This document shows positions 55,020 to 63,897 of a stretch of DNA of 64,000 bases, one piece after another. The DNA comes from Mesorhizobium sp. NBSH29 (lineage in GTDB: Bacteria; Pseudomonadota; Alphaproteobacteria; Rhizobiales; Rhizobiaceae). The position numbers were made by a program, and so were the translations under genes. The notes beneath the pieces were generated by a model. The model had not been told where the DNA came from. It saw nothing but the letters and a program-made list of their open reading frames with translations, and ran no database searches. The DNA is taken from contig NZ_CP045492.1 of NCBI RefSeq assembly GCF_015500055.1, forward strand, positions 3,358,501 to 3,422,500. The letters run 5' to 3'. Every line of letters starts with the position of its first letter. The stretch's first letter is position 1.

Positions 55020-55397
55020 TCACATAGCAGTGGCAACAATCACCAAAAGTCCGCCCACAAGCGCTGTGTTGGAAATCACGGCATTGATCTCAGCTACCCG
55101 CTCCGGCCCCTGCAGGCCGTAAAAATTGTGGAATATCACCGTGGCCGTGATGATGAATAGGATCAAGGCCAGCCCCGCCCACATCGTGTAGGGGCCAAAC
55201 ACCAGCCCTATCGCGCCCAGCAGCTGAAAAAATATACCAACCCACAATGCGGTGCGCGGCATGGGTACATTCTTTGCTGCCATCAGCCCCGTCAAAAAAC
55301 CAGCGTTCATGGCATTCCGTGAACCCGCAACGACAAAGGCACCGCCTAAAAGAAGCCGCCCCACAAATTGAATCTCATTGGCAAAATTGGCTAGCAT
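55020..55397 (-). CDS. DoxX family membrane protein
   Basis: 125 residues with four hydrophobic helices: FVGRLLLGGAFVVAGSRNAM, TALWVGIFFQLLGAIGLVFG, WAGLALILFIITATVIFHNF and a C-terminal helix. DoxX-type proteins are quinone-related membrane proteins of uncertain role, often next to redox regulators. Here the Rrf2 regulator lies 84 bases upstream on the same strand, so the two are likely one regulatory unit. The segment 55398-55481 has no gene. Confidence 0.85.
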   Translation of the reverse strand: MLANFANEIQFVGRLLLGGAFVVAGSRNAMNAGFLTGLMAAKNVPMPRTALWVGIFFQLLGAIGLVFGPYTMWAGLALILFIITATVIFHNFYGLQGPERVAEINAVISNTALVGGLLVIVATAM

Positions 55398-55481
55398 CGC
55401 TTTGATTTCCTGTAATTATTAGCATTGGCCTCACACAGTCTGTGCCGTGCCGTTGAATGGCTGTCGTGAAAAGTCACCCTT

Positions 55482-55994
55482 TCAAACAGTTTTGGATTTT
55501 TTCTGCGCACGCTGGTTCTGCAGGACAAAGGCACAGCCAGCCGCCACCGCACGCGGATCGGTTTGGACCGTATGGGCGTCCATCAATCCGTCCAACGTCT
55601 CGTGCGCCAACGCGGCGCGATACGCCTTTTCGGCCCGCAGCATTGCAGCATTGATCACGCAGGGTTTGGCAAACACCGAGACTGGAAGTGCCGCAGGTCC
55701 ACGCTGACGAATTTCAGCGCAGCGAAACGCCGGTCGTGGCCCCTCCACCGCAAGCACAATATCCAGAAGTGAAATCGCTTCCGGCAGCCGCGCCAGCCGG
55801 TAACCACCAGCCGGCCCCGGCAGTGATTGCAAAATGCCCGCAACCGTTAATGCGTTGAGATGCTTCAGAAGATAGCTCGGCGATTGCCCAAACTGCCCGG
55901 CCAACGCTGAAGCCGGCATGGTCGCCTCCCTCTCCAACCCCGCAAGCGTCAGCGCCGCATGGATCGCCGCCTCAACCCCCTCACTCAACTTCAT
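55482..55994 (-). CDS. Rrf2-family transcriptional regulator
   Basis: 170 residues, winged helix at the N-terminus (AIHAALTLAGLEREATMPAS, then SPSYLLKHLNALTVAGILQS) followed by a dimerisation helix. It has three cysteines (FRCAEIR, KPCVIN, AAGCAF) rather than the closely spaced CX5-8CX5-7C cluster of IscR/NsrR, so an Fe-S cofactor is possible but not assured. A 27-bp palindrome lies upstream. Likely regulates itself and DoxX. Confidence 0.87.
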   Translation of the reverse strand: MKLSEGVEAAIHAALTLAGLEREATMPASALAGQFGQSPSYLLKHLNALTVAGILQSLPGPAGGYRLARLPEAISLLDIVLAVEGPRPAFRCAEIRQRGPAALPVSVFAKPCVINAAMLRAEKAYRAALAHETLDGLMDAHTVQTDPRAVAAGCAFVLQNQRAQKKSKTV

Positions 55995-56020
55995 ATCGAA
56001 CTCCTATCGTGAGCAATCCT

Positions 56021-56047
56021 TATCGTGGATATTTTTTATCCACAATA
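56021..56047. promoter_or_regulatory. 27-bp near-perfect palindrome upstream of the Rrf2 gene
   Basis: Arms TATCGTGGATA (56021-56031) and TATCCACAATA (56037-56047) pair with one mismatch around a TTTTT centre. Rrf2 proteins bind two-fold sites of this length. It lies 27-53 bases before the regulator ATG. A further TATCGTG half-site begins at 56005. Confidence 0.7.
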
Positions 56048-56239
56048 GAAATGGCCTATTATCCTGCCATCTGCCGCCAAATGCGCGCTTACAGCCAGTG
56101 GAAATGCTTGGCGCCAGATCATTCCTGTCCCCTCAAGACAGTTTTGACGGCGGCTTAAACTGCTGTAAAAGCTGACAATCACATAGAGGCGGCCCAACAT
56201 GACTGGCGAAATAATCAAGAGCGCCACGCTAACCCACAT

Positions 56240-57130
56240 ATGCGAGACGCGGTGACGCAATCTCCCACCCTTGCACTGTCAAGGCTTACCCAACGCCTGC
56301 ATGAGCGCGGGCGGCTGCGGGTCTGGTCATTGGTCATCACCATTTTCGGCGATGCCATCGTGCCGCGCGGTGGGCAGGTGCCGCTCGCCACGCTGCAAGA
56401 AATCACGGGCCATATGGGCATTGAGCCCGGTGCGCTGCGCACCGCCATGTCGCGCCTTGCCGCAGACCGCTGGGTACGCCGCGAAAAAGAAGGCCGCAAC
56501 AGCCTCTATGCGCTGGACCAGCATGGCAGACACGCCTTCGACCTCGCCACACAGCGCATTTATGCAGCCAGCCCACCAGCTTGGGATGGATATTGGTCAG
56601 TGGCAATCACCCCGCCCGGCCAAAATCTGACTGCCCCTCAAAAAGCAGAAATGGAGCGGCTTGGATTTGTAGAATGTAACACGGGCACTTTTCTGCGCCC
56701 GCAAAGCGCACAGCCATCCCTCTCCGGCAGTCCGTTAGACACAATGCTGGTGATGAACAGCCAAACTGAAAACCTTCCAAAAAACGTCGCCGCTTTTTGG
56801 AACCTTGAAGAAACAGCACAAGCCTATGCCGGCTTCAATGCGTCGATGAAACCATTTCACGATGCGTTACAGCACGCACCTCTTTTGGGCCTTGATGCGC
56901 TTACCGCGCGCATTCTCCTCATTCATGATTGGCGGCGCATCGTGTTGCACGATCCCGGCCTGCCAGAAGCTCTTTTACCCAACAACTGGCCGGGGCAACA
57001 GGCCCGCCAAATAACCCGAGCAATCTATGCCAATCTGTCCGTGGCCAGCGAACACTGGATCAACAATGCCGGTCTGCCCGCCCTTCAATCACCCCAAAAA
57101 TTCAACGCCCGCTTTGGCGGCATCGCATAG
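56240..57130 (+). CDS. paaX: Phenylacetate operon repressor PaaX
   Basis: 296 residues. Winged helix near the N-terminus (RLRVWSLVITIFGDAIVPRG, EPGALRTAMSRLAADRWVRR), then the PaaX middle and C-terminal domains (WDGYWSVAITPPGQ, LLIHDWRRIVLHDPGLPEAL). PaaX represses paa genes and is released by phenylacetyl-CoA. No ribosome site precedes ATG 56240, so the leader or start is unusual; 56048-56239 has no other gene. paaA begins 135 bases downstream in the same direction. Confidence 0.93.
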   Translation: MRDAVTQSPTLALSRLTQRLHERGRLRVWSLVITIFGDAIVPRGGQVPLATLQEITGHMGIEPGALRTAMSRLAADRWVRREKEGRNSLYALDQHGRHAFDLATQRIYAASPPAWDGYWSVAITPPGQNLTAPQKAEMERLGFVECNTGTFLRPQSAQPSLSGSPLDTMLVMNSQTENLPKNVAAFWNLEETAQAYAGFNASMKPFHDALQHAPLLGLDALTARILLIHDWRRIVLHDPGLPEALLPNNWPGQQARQITRAIYANLSVASEHWINNAGLPALQSPQKFNARFGGIA

Positions 57131-57131
57131 C

Positions 57132-57158
57132 GCCTGTCGAACCACGAGGCGCTGGGCA
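57132..57158 (+). repeat. Dispersed 27-bp repeat, copy 2
   Basis: This stretch begins GCCTGTCGAACCACGAGG and ends CGCTGGGCA, matching the inverse complement of 31679-31705 with one difference. It starts two bases after the paaX stop, outside coding sequence. Two copies in 64 kb suggest more in the genome. Confidence 0.6.
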
Positions 57159-57177
57159 TCCACATTCCATATATTTA

Positions 57178-57220
57178 TGTTACAAAACATTGCCCAGCTT
57201 CGCATTTTTTGTTACAGATT
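57178..57220 (+). promoter_or_regulatory. paaA promoter region with TGTTACA direct repeats
   Basis: TGTTACAAAAC (57178) and TGTTACAGATT (57210) begin 32 bases apart, about three helical turns, so both face one side of DNA. They lie 46-88 bases before the paaA ATG, between paaX and paaA. A PaaX binding site is the natural guess; I cannot match it to a published PaaX motif. Confidence 0.45.
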
Positions 57221-57265
57221 GAAAATCGGCACATGCCAGCATCATGAAGTCAGGGAGGACGCGCG

Positions 57266-58261
57266 ATGTACAGCCAGGGCCTTATCGGCGCAAAAACCGA
57301 AACCAGCGAGGATGAAGCCTTTCTTGCTGCGTTTCAGGCACGCATTGATGCCGAAGAAAAAATCGAGCCGAATGATCCGATGCCGGAAGGCTATCGCCGC
57401 ACGCTGATCCGCCAGATTGGCCAGCACGCCCATTCTGAAATTGTCGGCATGTTGCCGGAAGGAAACTGGATCACCCGCGCCCCCTCACTGCGTCGCAAGG
57501 CAGCGCTTCTGGCCAAGGTGCAGGATGAAGGCGGCCACGGGCTGTACCTTTATTCGGCGGCTGAAACGCTCGGTGTGTCGCGTGAGCAGATGACCGAGGA
57601 GCTGTTGGCCGGCAAGGCGAAATACTCCTCCATTTTCAATTACCCGACCCTGACATGGGCCGATATTGGCGCGGTCGGCTGGCTTGTCGATGGTGCGGCC
57701 ATCATGAACCAGATCCCGCTCTGCCGCTGTTCCTACGGTCCCTATGCCCGCGCAATGGTGCGGGTGTGCAAGGAAGAAAGCTTCCACCAGCGCCAGGGAT
57801 ACGAGATCATGATGACGCTGGCGCGCGGCACCCCAGACCAGAAGGACATGGCGCAGGATGCGCTGAACCGCTGGTGGTGGCCTTCGCTGATGATGTTTGG
57901 CCCGCCCGATGGTGACAGCCAGCATGGCGACCAATCCATGAAGTGGAAAATCAAGCGCTTCACCAATGATGAGCTGCGCCAGAAATTCGTGGATGCGACC
58001 GTGCCGCAGGCAGAATTGATCGGCCTGACCCTGCCCGACCCGGACCTGAAGTGGAATGCGGACAAGGGCGTCTATGATTTCGGCGCGATTGACTGGGACG
58101 AATTCTGGAAAGTCGTCAAGGGCGGCGGACCGATGAACCGCGAACGTATCGAAGCCCGCCGCAAGGCGTGGGATGACGGCAAATGGGTGCGCGAAGCAGC
58201 GCTTGCTTACGCCGAAAAACGCCGGGCGCGCACCGAGGCCGCCCGCATCGCTGCGGAGTAA
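57266..58261 (+). CDS. paaA: 1,2-phenylacetyl-CoA epoxidase, catalytic subunit
   Basis: Di-iron monooxygenase converting phenylacetyl-CoA to the 1,2-epoxide. 331 residues with GGGAGGA before ATG 57266. Ferritin-like di-iron ligands are visible: [20 protein letters not shown] (E and H) and [20 protein letters not shown] (EExxH), plus [20 protein letters not shown]. Acts with PaaB, PaaC and reductase PaaE in the cytoplasm. First of a tightly packed operon. Confidence 0.96.
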   Translation: MYSQGLIGAKTETSEDEAFLAAFQARIDAEEKIEPNDPMPEGYRRTLIRQIGQHAHSEIVGMLPEGNWITRAPSLRRKAALLAKVQDEGGHGLYLYSAAETLGVSREQMTEELLAGKAKYSSIFNYPTLTWADIGAVGWLVDGAAIMNQIPLCRCSYGPYARAMVRVCKEESFHQRQGYEIMMTLARGTPDQKDMAQDALNRWWWPSLMMFGPPDGDSQHGDQSMKWKIKRFTNDELRQKFVDATVPQAELIGLTLPDPDLKWNADKGVYDFGAIDWDEFWKVVKGGGPMNRERIEARRKAWDDGKWVREAALAYAEKRRARTEAARIAAE

Positions 58262-58266
58262 ATCAC

Positions 58267-58554
58267 ATGACTGAAAACCTTATTCCGCTCTGGGAAGTCT
58301 TTATCCGTCCGCGCAATGGCTTGGCCCATAAGCATTGCGGCTCTGTTCATGCCGCAGATGAAGTGATGGCGCTGAATGCCGCGCGTGATGTCTATACAAG
58401 GCGCGGCGAAGGCACTTCCATCTGGGTGGTGCCATCTGCCGCCATCACCGCATCCGACCCCGGCCAGAAGGAAGAGAATTTCGAGCCTTCTCTCTCCAAG
58501 GTCTATCGCCACCCCACCTTTTACGACATCCCCGACGAAGTGGGGCATATGTGA
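58267..58554 (+). CDS. paaB: 1,2-phenylacetyl-CoA epoxidase subunit PaaB
   Basis: 95 residues from ATG 58267. PaaB proteins are small, and LWEVFIRPRNGLAHKHCGSV and NAARDVYTRRGEGTSIWVV match the family. The probable role is structural, connecting PaaAC to the reductase or forming the higher assembly. It follows paaA by five bases and overlaps paaC at TGATG. Confidence 0.95.
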   Translation: MTENLIPLWEVFIRPRNGLAHKHCGSVHAADEVMALNAARDVYTRRGEGTSIWVVPSAAITASDPGQKEENFEPSLSKVYRHPTFYDIPDEVGHM

Positions 58555-59306
58555 TGGCTGACGCAAAGATCACCTTCCTGCTGCGCTTGGCCGACGACAA
58601 TCTTATTCTCGGCCACCGGCTATCCGAATGGTGCGGCCATGCCCCGATGCTGGAGGAAGATCTGGCCATGCCCAATATGGCGCTGGATCTTATCGGCCAT
58701 GCGCGCACGCTTTATGCCTATGCGGCAGAGCTGGAAGGCACGGGCCGCAGCGAAGATGATCTGGCGTTTTTGCGTCGCGAACGCGAATATCTCAACTGCC
58801 TGATGGTCGAGCGCCCGAATGGCGATTTTGCCCACACAATGCTGCGCCAGTTCTATTTTGCGGCCTTCATGCAACCGCTCTGGGCAGCCCTTGCCAAAAG
58901 CCATGATGCAACGCTTGCAGCCATTGCCGCCAAGGCCGAAAAGGAAGTCGCCTATCACATTCGCCACACTGGCGAATGGGTTATCCGGCTGGGCGATGGC
59001 ACGCCAGAAAGTGCAGCCCGCCTCAAGGCAGCCGCAGAAATTCTGGCACCCTATGTCGAAGAACTTTTCGAGCGTGACGCGGTGCTGGATGCAATGATCG
59101 CTGAAGGCGTCGCGCCTGATCCGCAAAGTCTGCGCCCTCAATTTGAGCACACGCTGCAAAGCGTGTTTTCGCAAGCGCTTCTCGACGCGCCTGCCGCACC
59201 CTTTGCACATACCGGCGGTCGCACCGGCCAGCACGGCGAACATATGGGCTTTCTGCTGACCGAGCTGCAATATATGCAGCGCGCATATCCGGGCGCAGAA
59301 TGGTGA
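58554..59306 (+). CDS. paaC: 1,2-phenylacetyl-CoA epoxidase structural subunit PaaC
   Basis: 250 residues, ferritin-like fold that has lost catalytic iron in the family and pairs with PaaA. MADAKITFLLRLADDNLILG then HRLSEWCGHAPMLEEDLAMP and FLRREREYLNCLMVERPNGD are typical. Start at ATG 58554 overlaps paaB; its stop overlaps the paaD start by several bases. Confidence 0.95.
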   Translation: MADAKITFLLRLADDNLILGHRLSEWCGHAPMLEEDLAMPNMALDLIGHARTLYAYAAELEGTGRSEDDLAFLRREREYLNCLMVERPNGDFAHTMLRQFYFAAFMQPLWAALAKSHDATLAAIAAKAEKEVAYHIRHTGEWVIRLGDGTPESAARLKAAAEILAPYVEELFERDAVLDAMIAEGVAPDPQSLRPQFEHTLQSVFSQALLDAPAAPFAHTGGRTGQHGEHMGFLLTELQYMQRAYPGAEW

Positions 59307-59809
59307 GCGCCGCCGCACGGGTGCAGCCCGATTTCATGGCAATGCGCGCCTACCGCATTGCAGCCAGCGTTCCAGATCCTGAAATCCCGGCTTTAACGGT
59401 CGAGGATCTGGGCATCTTGCGTTCGGTTGAAATGATCGACGGCATTGCTGTTGCCAGAATAACGCCCACTTATTCCGGTTGCCCCGCCGTTCTGGCCATT
59501 GAGCTTGCCGTTGAAATGGCCTTGCGCGAGGCGGGTTTTGAACCGCGCATCGAGCGCCAGATGGCACCGGCATGGACCACGGACTGGATTACCGATGAGG
59601 GCCGCCAAAAGCTGAAAGCCTATGGCATTGCACCGCCTGCTAAGGCCTCGAATTCCGTGCGTGCTCTGTTTGGCGAAACGCTGGTGGAATGCCCGCAATG
59701 CGGCGCATCAGAAACCGCGCGTATTTCCGAATTCGGTTCCACCGCATGTAAGGCGCTGTATCGCTGCCTGAAATGCGCTGAACCCTTCGATTATTTCAAA
59801 TGTATCTGA
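59300..59809 (+). CDS. paaD: Phenylacetate degradation protein PaaD (Fe-S assembly type)
   Basis: 169 residues. DUF59/MIP18-like domain (VPDPEIPALTVEDLGILRSV, ITPTYSGCPAVLAIELAVEM) and a C-terminal Zn-ribbon-like region with cysteine pairs CPQCGA and CLKCAE. Thought to help assemble the metal/Fe-S centres of the epoxidase; essential in vivo but not part of the purified core. GTG at 59303 is an alternative start. Confidence 0.93.
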   Translation: MVSAAARVQPDFMAMRAYRIAASVPDPEIPALTVEDLGILRSVEMIDGIAVARITPTYSGCPAVLAIELAVEMALREAGFEPRIERQMAPAWTTDWITDEGRQKLKAYGIAPPAKASNSVRALFGETLVECPQCGASETARISEFGSTACKALYRCLKCAEPFDYFKCI

Positions 59810-59819
59810 GGCGCGTCCC

Positions 59820-60905
59820 ATGAGCCCACGCTTCCACGATCTCACCGTCGAACAAATTGAGCGTCAGACATCAGACAGCGCCATACTCGGCTTTGCCATT
59901 CCTGATGATTTGAAAGCCGCCTTCGCTTTCAATCCCGGCCAATATCTCACACTGGCCGCAAGTGTTGATGGCGAGGAGATCCGGCGCTCTTATTCCATCT
60001 GCTCAACACCTGACGACACCTTGCTGAAAGTCGGCATCAAGAAGGTCGATGATGGCCGCTTTTCCTGCTTCGTCAATGACCGTTTGGCCATTGGCGACCG
60101 GCTGCGCGTCATGCCGCCGGAAGGTCGTTTCACGCCGCGGCTGGGTGCTGGTGAGACGCAGGATTTCCTGCTCATCGCCGCAGGGTCCGGCATCACCCCC
60201 ATGCTTGCCATTGCCGCCAGCGTGCTGGCCCGCAATGGGCGCAATTCGGTCACGCTGATCTATGGCAACCGCGCCACTGAAAACATTATGTTCCGCGAAG
60301 ATTTGCAGGATCTGAAAGACCGCCATCTTGGCCGCTTCACACTTGTCCATGTCCTGTCGCGCGAGAAGCAGGATGTCGATCTGCTCAATGGCCGTATAGA
60401 CGGCGCGCGCATTGCCGCAATGGCGCAAAAAGGGCTGATTGATCCTGCTGCCGCAGATGGCATATTTCTGTGCGGTCCAGGCGAAATGATCGACGATGTG
60501 TCCGCCACCTTGCGCAGCCTTGGCATTGACGAGACAAAAATCCGTTTTGAGCGTTTTACCCCGACAGGCGAACCCGCCTTGCGCCGCGCGCCCTCAAAAG
60601 CCGTGCAGCAAGCCGTTGAACAGGGGGCAGAAATCGAAGTCGTTCTGGATGGCGTGCGCCGTAACTTCACCATGGGCGATGCGCAAAACTCCATCCTTGA
60701 TGCCGCAAATTCTGCCGGCATAGACCTGCCATTCTCCTGCGCTGGCGGCATGTGCTGCACCTGCCGCTGCCGCGTAATGGAAGGGTCTGCCGAAATGGCG
60801 GTCAATTATTCGCTGGAAAAATGGGAGACAGAAGCCGGCTTCACGCTGGCCTGTCAGGCACGCCCGACCAGCAACAGGCTGGTGCTGGATTTTGATGCAA
60901 GCTAG
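59820..60905 (+). CDS. paaE: 1,2-phenylacetyl-CoA epoxidase reductase PaaE
   Basis: 361 residues, NAD(P)H-dependent reductase supplying electrons to PaaA. FAD domain (GQYLTLAASVDGEEIRRSYS with the RxYS motif), nucleotide domain (LLIAAGSGITPMLAIAASVL), and a C-terminal plant-type 2Fe-2S domain with cysteines in DLPFSCAGGMCCTCRCRVME and a last one in TLACQARP. Spacing C-X4-C-X2-C fits ferredoxin. Confidence 0.95.
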   Translation: MSPRFHDLTVEQIERQTSDSAILGFAIPDDLKAAFAFNPGQYLTLAASVDGEEIRRSYSICSTPDDTLLKVGIKKVDDGRFSCFVNDRLAIGDRLRVMPPEGRFTPRLGAGETQDFLLIAAGSGITPMLAIAASVLARNGRNSVTLIYGNRATENIMFREDLQDLKDRHLGRFTLVHVLSREKQDVDLLNGRIDGARIAAMAQKGLIDPAAADGIFLCGPGEMIDDVSATLRSLGIDETKIRFERFTPTGEPALRRAPSKAVQQAVEQGAEIEVVLDGVRRNFTMGDAQNSILDAANSAGIDLPFSCAGGMCCTCRCRVMEGSAEMAVNYSLEKWETEAGFTLACQARPTSNRLVLDFDAS

Positions 60906-60926
60906 GTAAGCCCGGAGGGATAAAAC

Positions 60927-61373
60927 ATGACGCCGGAGGAGATCGCGCAACAAAGCGCGAAGGCGATGTGGGAGAAGGATGCCGCCACCAAATGGCTGGG
61001 CGCGGTGCTGGATGCTGTTGGCCCCGGCACGGCCAGAATGTCCATGACGGTAGCGCCCCACCACACCAATGGCCACGGCATATGCCATGGCGGGTTTATC
61101 TTCACGCTGGCCGATTCTGCTTTTGCCTTTGCCTGCAATTCCTACAATCAATGCGCGGTAGCGCAGCACAATACGATTACTTATCTGGCGCCCGCCAAGC
61201 TTGGCGACCTGTTGAGAGCAACCGCATCCGAGATCTCGCGCAGTGGGCGCTCGGGACTTTACGACGTGACAATACGCGATCAGGAGGGCCGCAAAATTGC
61301 GGAGTTTCGCGGCGCATCACGCATCATCAAGGGCGTGCATTTTGAAGATGCTGCACAGGGAGGAACCGTATGA
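60927..61373 (+). CDS. paaI: Hydroxyphenylacetyl-CoA thioesterase PaaI
   Basis: Hotdog-fold thioesterase, 148 residues. GICHGGFIFTLADSAFAFAC is the active-site helix of the family, then NTITYLAPAKLGDLLRATAS. It clears dead-end or toxic CoA esters such as hydroxyphenylacetyl-CoA, returning CoA. It overlaps paaK by four bases (ATGA at 61370). Confidence 0.94.
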   Translation: MTPEEIAQQSAKAMWEKDAATKWLGAVLDAVGPGTARMSMTVAPHHTNGHGICHGGFIFTLADSAFAFACNSYNQCAVAQHNTITYLAPAKLGDLLRATASEISRSGRSGLYDVTIRDQEGRKIAEFRGASRIIKGVHFEDAAQGGTV

Positions 61374-62683
61374 AGGATCTGACGCCGCGCGCCCAAGACC
61401 TTGACCCGATCGAAATTGCCTCGCGTGACGAGATTGCAGCTTTGCAATTGCAACGCATGAAATGGTCGCTCAATCACGCCTATGAAAATGTGCCGCATTA
61501 CCGCAAAAGCTTTGATGCGGCAGGCGTGCACCCCGATGATTTGAAATCTCTGGCAGATTTGCGCCGCTTTCCCTTCACCGTCAAAACGGATTTGCGCGAC
61601 AATTATCCCTTCGGCATGTTTGCTGTTCCGCGCGAAAAAGTCCTGCGCGTTCATGCCTCGTCCGGCACCACCGGCAAACCCACGGTCGTCGGCTATACGC
61701 AGAGCGATCTCGACACATGGGCCGATTGCATGGCGCGCTCCATGCGTGCGGCCGGCACAAGGCCCGGCGATATCGTCCACATCGCCTATGGCTACGGCCT
61801 CTTCACCGGCGGGCTTGGCGCGCATTATGGGGCGGAGCGGCTAGGCTGCACAGTCGTGCCGGCATCTGGCGGCATGACAACGCGGCAGGTCACGCTGATT
61901 GAGGATTTTGGCGCAAGCACCATCATGGTCACGCCTTCTTACATGCTTTCCATTCTGGATGAATACCGCGCACAGGGCCGCGACCCGCGCGAAAGCCCAC
62001 TTCAGCTTGGCATTTTTGGCGCAGAGCCGTGGACCAACGCCATGCGCGCCGAAATCGAACAGGCGTTCGACATGCACGCGGTCGATATTTACGGCCTCTC
62101 GGAAGTCATGGGGCCAGGTGTCGCCAATGAGTGCGTGGAAACCAAGGATGGCCTGCACATTTGGGAAGACCATTTCTATCCCGAAATCATCGACCCGATC
62201 AGCGGCGAACCGGTGGCCGATGGTCAAATGGGCGAACTGGTTTTCACCTCGCTGACCAAGGAAGCACTGCCCATTATCCGCTACCGCACCCGCGATCTGA
62301 CGCGCCTTTTGCCCGGCACCGCACGTTCCATGCGCCGCATGGAAAAGATCACCGGCCGCTCGGATGATATGATGATCCTGCGCGGGGTCAATGTCTTCCC
62401 GACCCAGATCGAGGAACAGATACTGGCCGTCAAAGGCCTCGCCCCGCATTTCCAGATCGAGCTATGGCGCGAGGGCCGCATGGATTGCATGACCGTTCAT
62501 GTCGAGGCAGATGCTGCCCATGCCAGTGCTGATGCCCGCGCTATGTGTGGCCGCGCTCTGTGCGAGCGTATCAAGGATGTGGTTGGTGTCACCGTCGTGG
62601 TGGATGTGACCGAACCAGACCAGGTGGCGCGCAGCCAGGGCAAGGCCCAGCGCATTATCGACAATCGCCCGAGGACAGTATGA
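61370..62683 (+). CDS. paaK: Phenylacetate--CoA ligase PaaK
   Basis: ANL-family ligase that activates phenylacetate with ATP and CoA. 437 residues. ATP loop VHASSGTTGKPTVVGYTQSD, AYGYGLFTGGLGAHYGAERL, DIYGLSEVMGPGVANEC and the C-terminal GRSDDMMILRGVNVFPTQIE. It supplies the epoxidase substrate. Its stop overlaps the P450 ATG by four bases, so the two are translationally coupled. Confidence 0.96.
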   Translation: MKDLTPRAQDLDPIEIASRDEIAALQLQRMKWSLNHAYENVPHYRKSFDAAGVHPDDLKSLADLRRFPFTVKTDLRDNYPFGMFAVPREKVLRVHASSGTTGKPTVVGYTQSDLDTWADCMARSMRAAGTRPGDIVHIAYGYGLFTGGLGAHYGAERLGCTVVPASGGMTTRQVTLIEDFGASTIMVTPSYMLSILDEYRAQGRDPRESPLQLGIFGAEPWTNAMRAEIEQAFDMHAVDIYGLSEVMGPGVANECVETKDGLHIWEDHFYPEIIDPISGEPVADGQMGELVFTSLTKEALPIIRYRTRDLTRLLPGTARSMRRMEKITGRSDDMMILRGVNVFPTQIEEQILAVKGLAPHFQIELWREGRMDCMTVHVEADAAHASADARAMCGRALCERIKDVVGVTVVVDVTEPDQVARSQGKAQRIIDNRPRTV

Positions 62684-63897
62684 CAGACCCCGTTCAACGC
62701 GCCCGCGATTTCGAGATTACGGCCCTGTCGCCGGATTTCGCGCAAGACCCTTTTCCAGTCTATCACGCGCTTCTGGAGCATGCGCCCATCAAGCGCTTTA
62801 GCGATGGCTCGGTGATGCTGTCGCGCTTTGCAGATCTCGACCGTGTCTACCGTGACACAAAGGGCTTCTCATCTGACAAGACGGTCGAGTTTCTTCCGAA
62901 ATTCGGCAAAAGCCCGCTCTATGAACACCATACGACCAGCCTCGTTTTTAATGATCCACCGCTGCACACCCGCGTGCGCAAAATCATGGTCGGTGCCATG
63001 ACACCGCGCGCTTTGGCGGCGATGGAGCCGGGTCTGGTCACGCTGGTGGATCATCTGCTCGACAATCTGGCTGCCAAGGGCGATGTCGATCTGGTCGAGG
63101 ATTTCGCCTCCGCCATACCGATCGAAATCATTGGCAATCTGTTTGACATGCCGCATGAGGAGCGCGGCCCCTTGCGCGACTGGTCGCTGGCCATTTTGGG
63201 CGCGCTGGAACCGGTTCTGACCCCTGAACAATTGCAAAAGGGCAATGATGCCGTCATCGCCTTCAAGGCCTATCTGGGTGAACTTGCCGCCAAGCGCAAA
63301 GCCAATCCCGGCGATCCGCAGACGGATGTTCTGACGCGCCTGATCAATGGCAATGATGGCGAGCTGCTCACCGAGACGGAGCTTCTGCAAAACTGCATCT
63401 TCATCCTCAATGCCGGCCATGAGACAACCACAAACCTGATTGGCAATGCGATCTATGAGTTGGCCGAGTGGCCGGATGAAAAAGCACGACTGATACAGAA
63501 CCCGGCCCTTATCGACAGTGCTGTTGATGAGTTTCTGCGTTTCCAGAGCCCCAACCAGCTGGGCAACCGCATGGCAGTTGAAGACGCTGAATTTGATGGG
63601 CAGACAATCAAGGCCGGCACGCGCATTCATCTGTGCATCGGAGCTGCCAACCGCGATCGGCGCCAGTTCACCAACCCTGATACGCTCGACCTGTCGCGCA
63701 AACCCAACAAGCATCTGGCCTTTGCCGGCGGCCCGCATCTCTGTGTCGGCTTTTCGCTTGCGCGCATGGAAGGCCGCATTGCCGTCTCCCGCTTTTTAGA
63801 ACGTTTCCCAAATTTCACCATCATTGGCAGCCCGCAGCGCACAGGCCGCGTGCGCTTTCGCGGTTTTTCTGCCCTGCCGGCAAAGGTTGCCCCATGA
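62680..63897 (+). CDS. Cytochrome P450
   Basis: Heme monooxygenase, 405 residues from ATG 62680. I-helix FILNAGHETTTNLIGN (AGxxTT), K-helix VDEFLRFQSP (ExxR), and heme loop HLAFAGGPHLCVGFSLARME with the thiolate Cys. No signal peptide; soluble class I type needing ferredoxin and reductase, which are not adjacent (PaaE is a possible donor, inference). It lies inside the paa operon, overlapping paaK before and paaZ after, which makes it part of the phenylacetate or a related aromatic route. Substrate unknown. Confidence 0.93.
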   Translation: MTDPVQRARDFEITALSPDFAQDPFPVYHALLEHAPIKRFSDGSVMLSRFADLDRVYRDTKGFSSDKTVEFLPKFGKSPLYEHHTTSLVFNDPPLHTRVRKIMVGAMTPRALAAMEPGLVTLVDHLLDNLAAKGDVDLVEDFASAIPIEIIGNLFDMPHEERGPLRDWSLAILGALEPVLTPEQLQKGNDAVIAFKAYLGELAAKRKANPGDPQTDVLTRLINGNDGELLTETELLQNCIFILNAGHETTTNLIGNAIYELAEWPDEKARLIQNPALIDSAVDEFLRFQSPNQLGNRMAVEDAEFDGQTIKAGTRIHLCIGAANRDRRQFTNPDTLDLSRKPNKHLAFAGGPHLCVGFSLARMEGRIAVSRFLERFPNFTIIGSPQRTGRVRFRGFSALPAKVAP

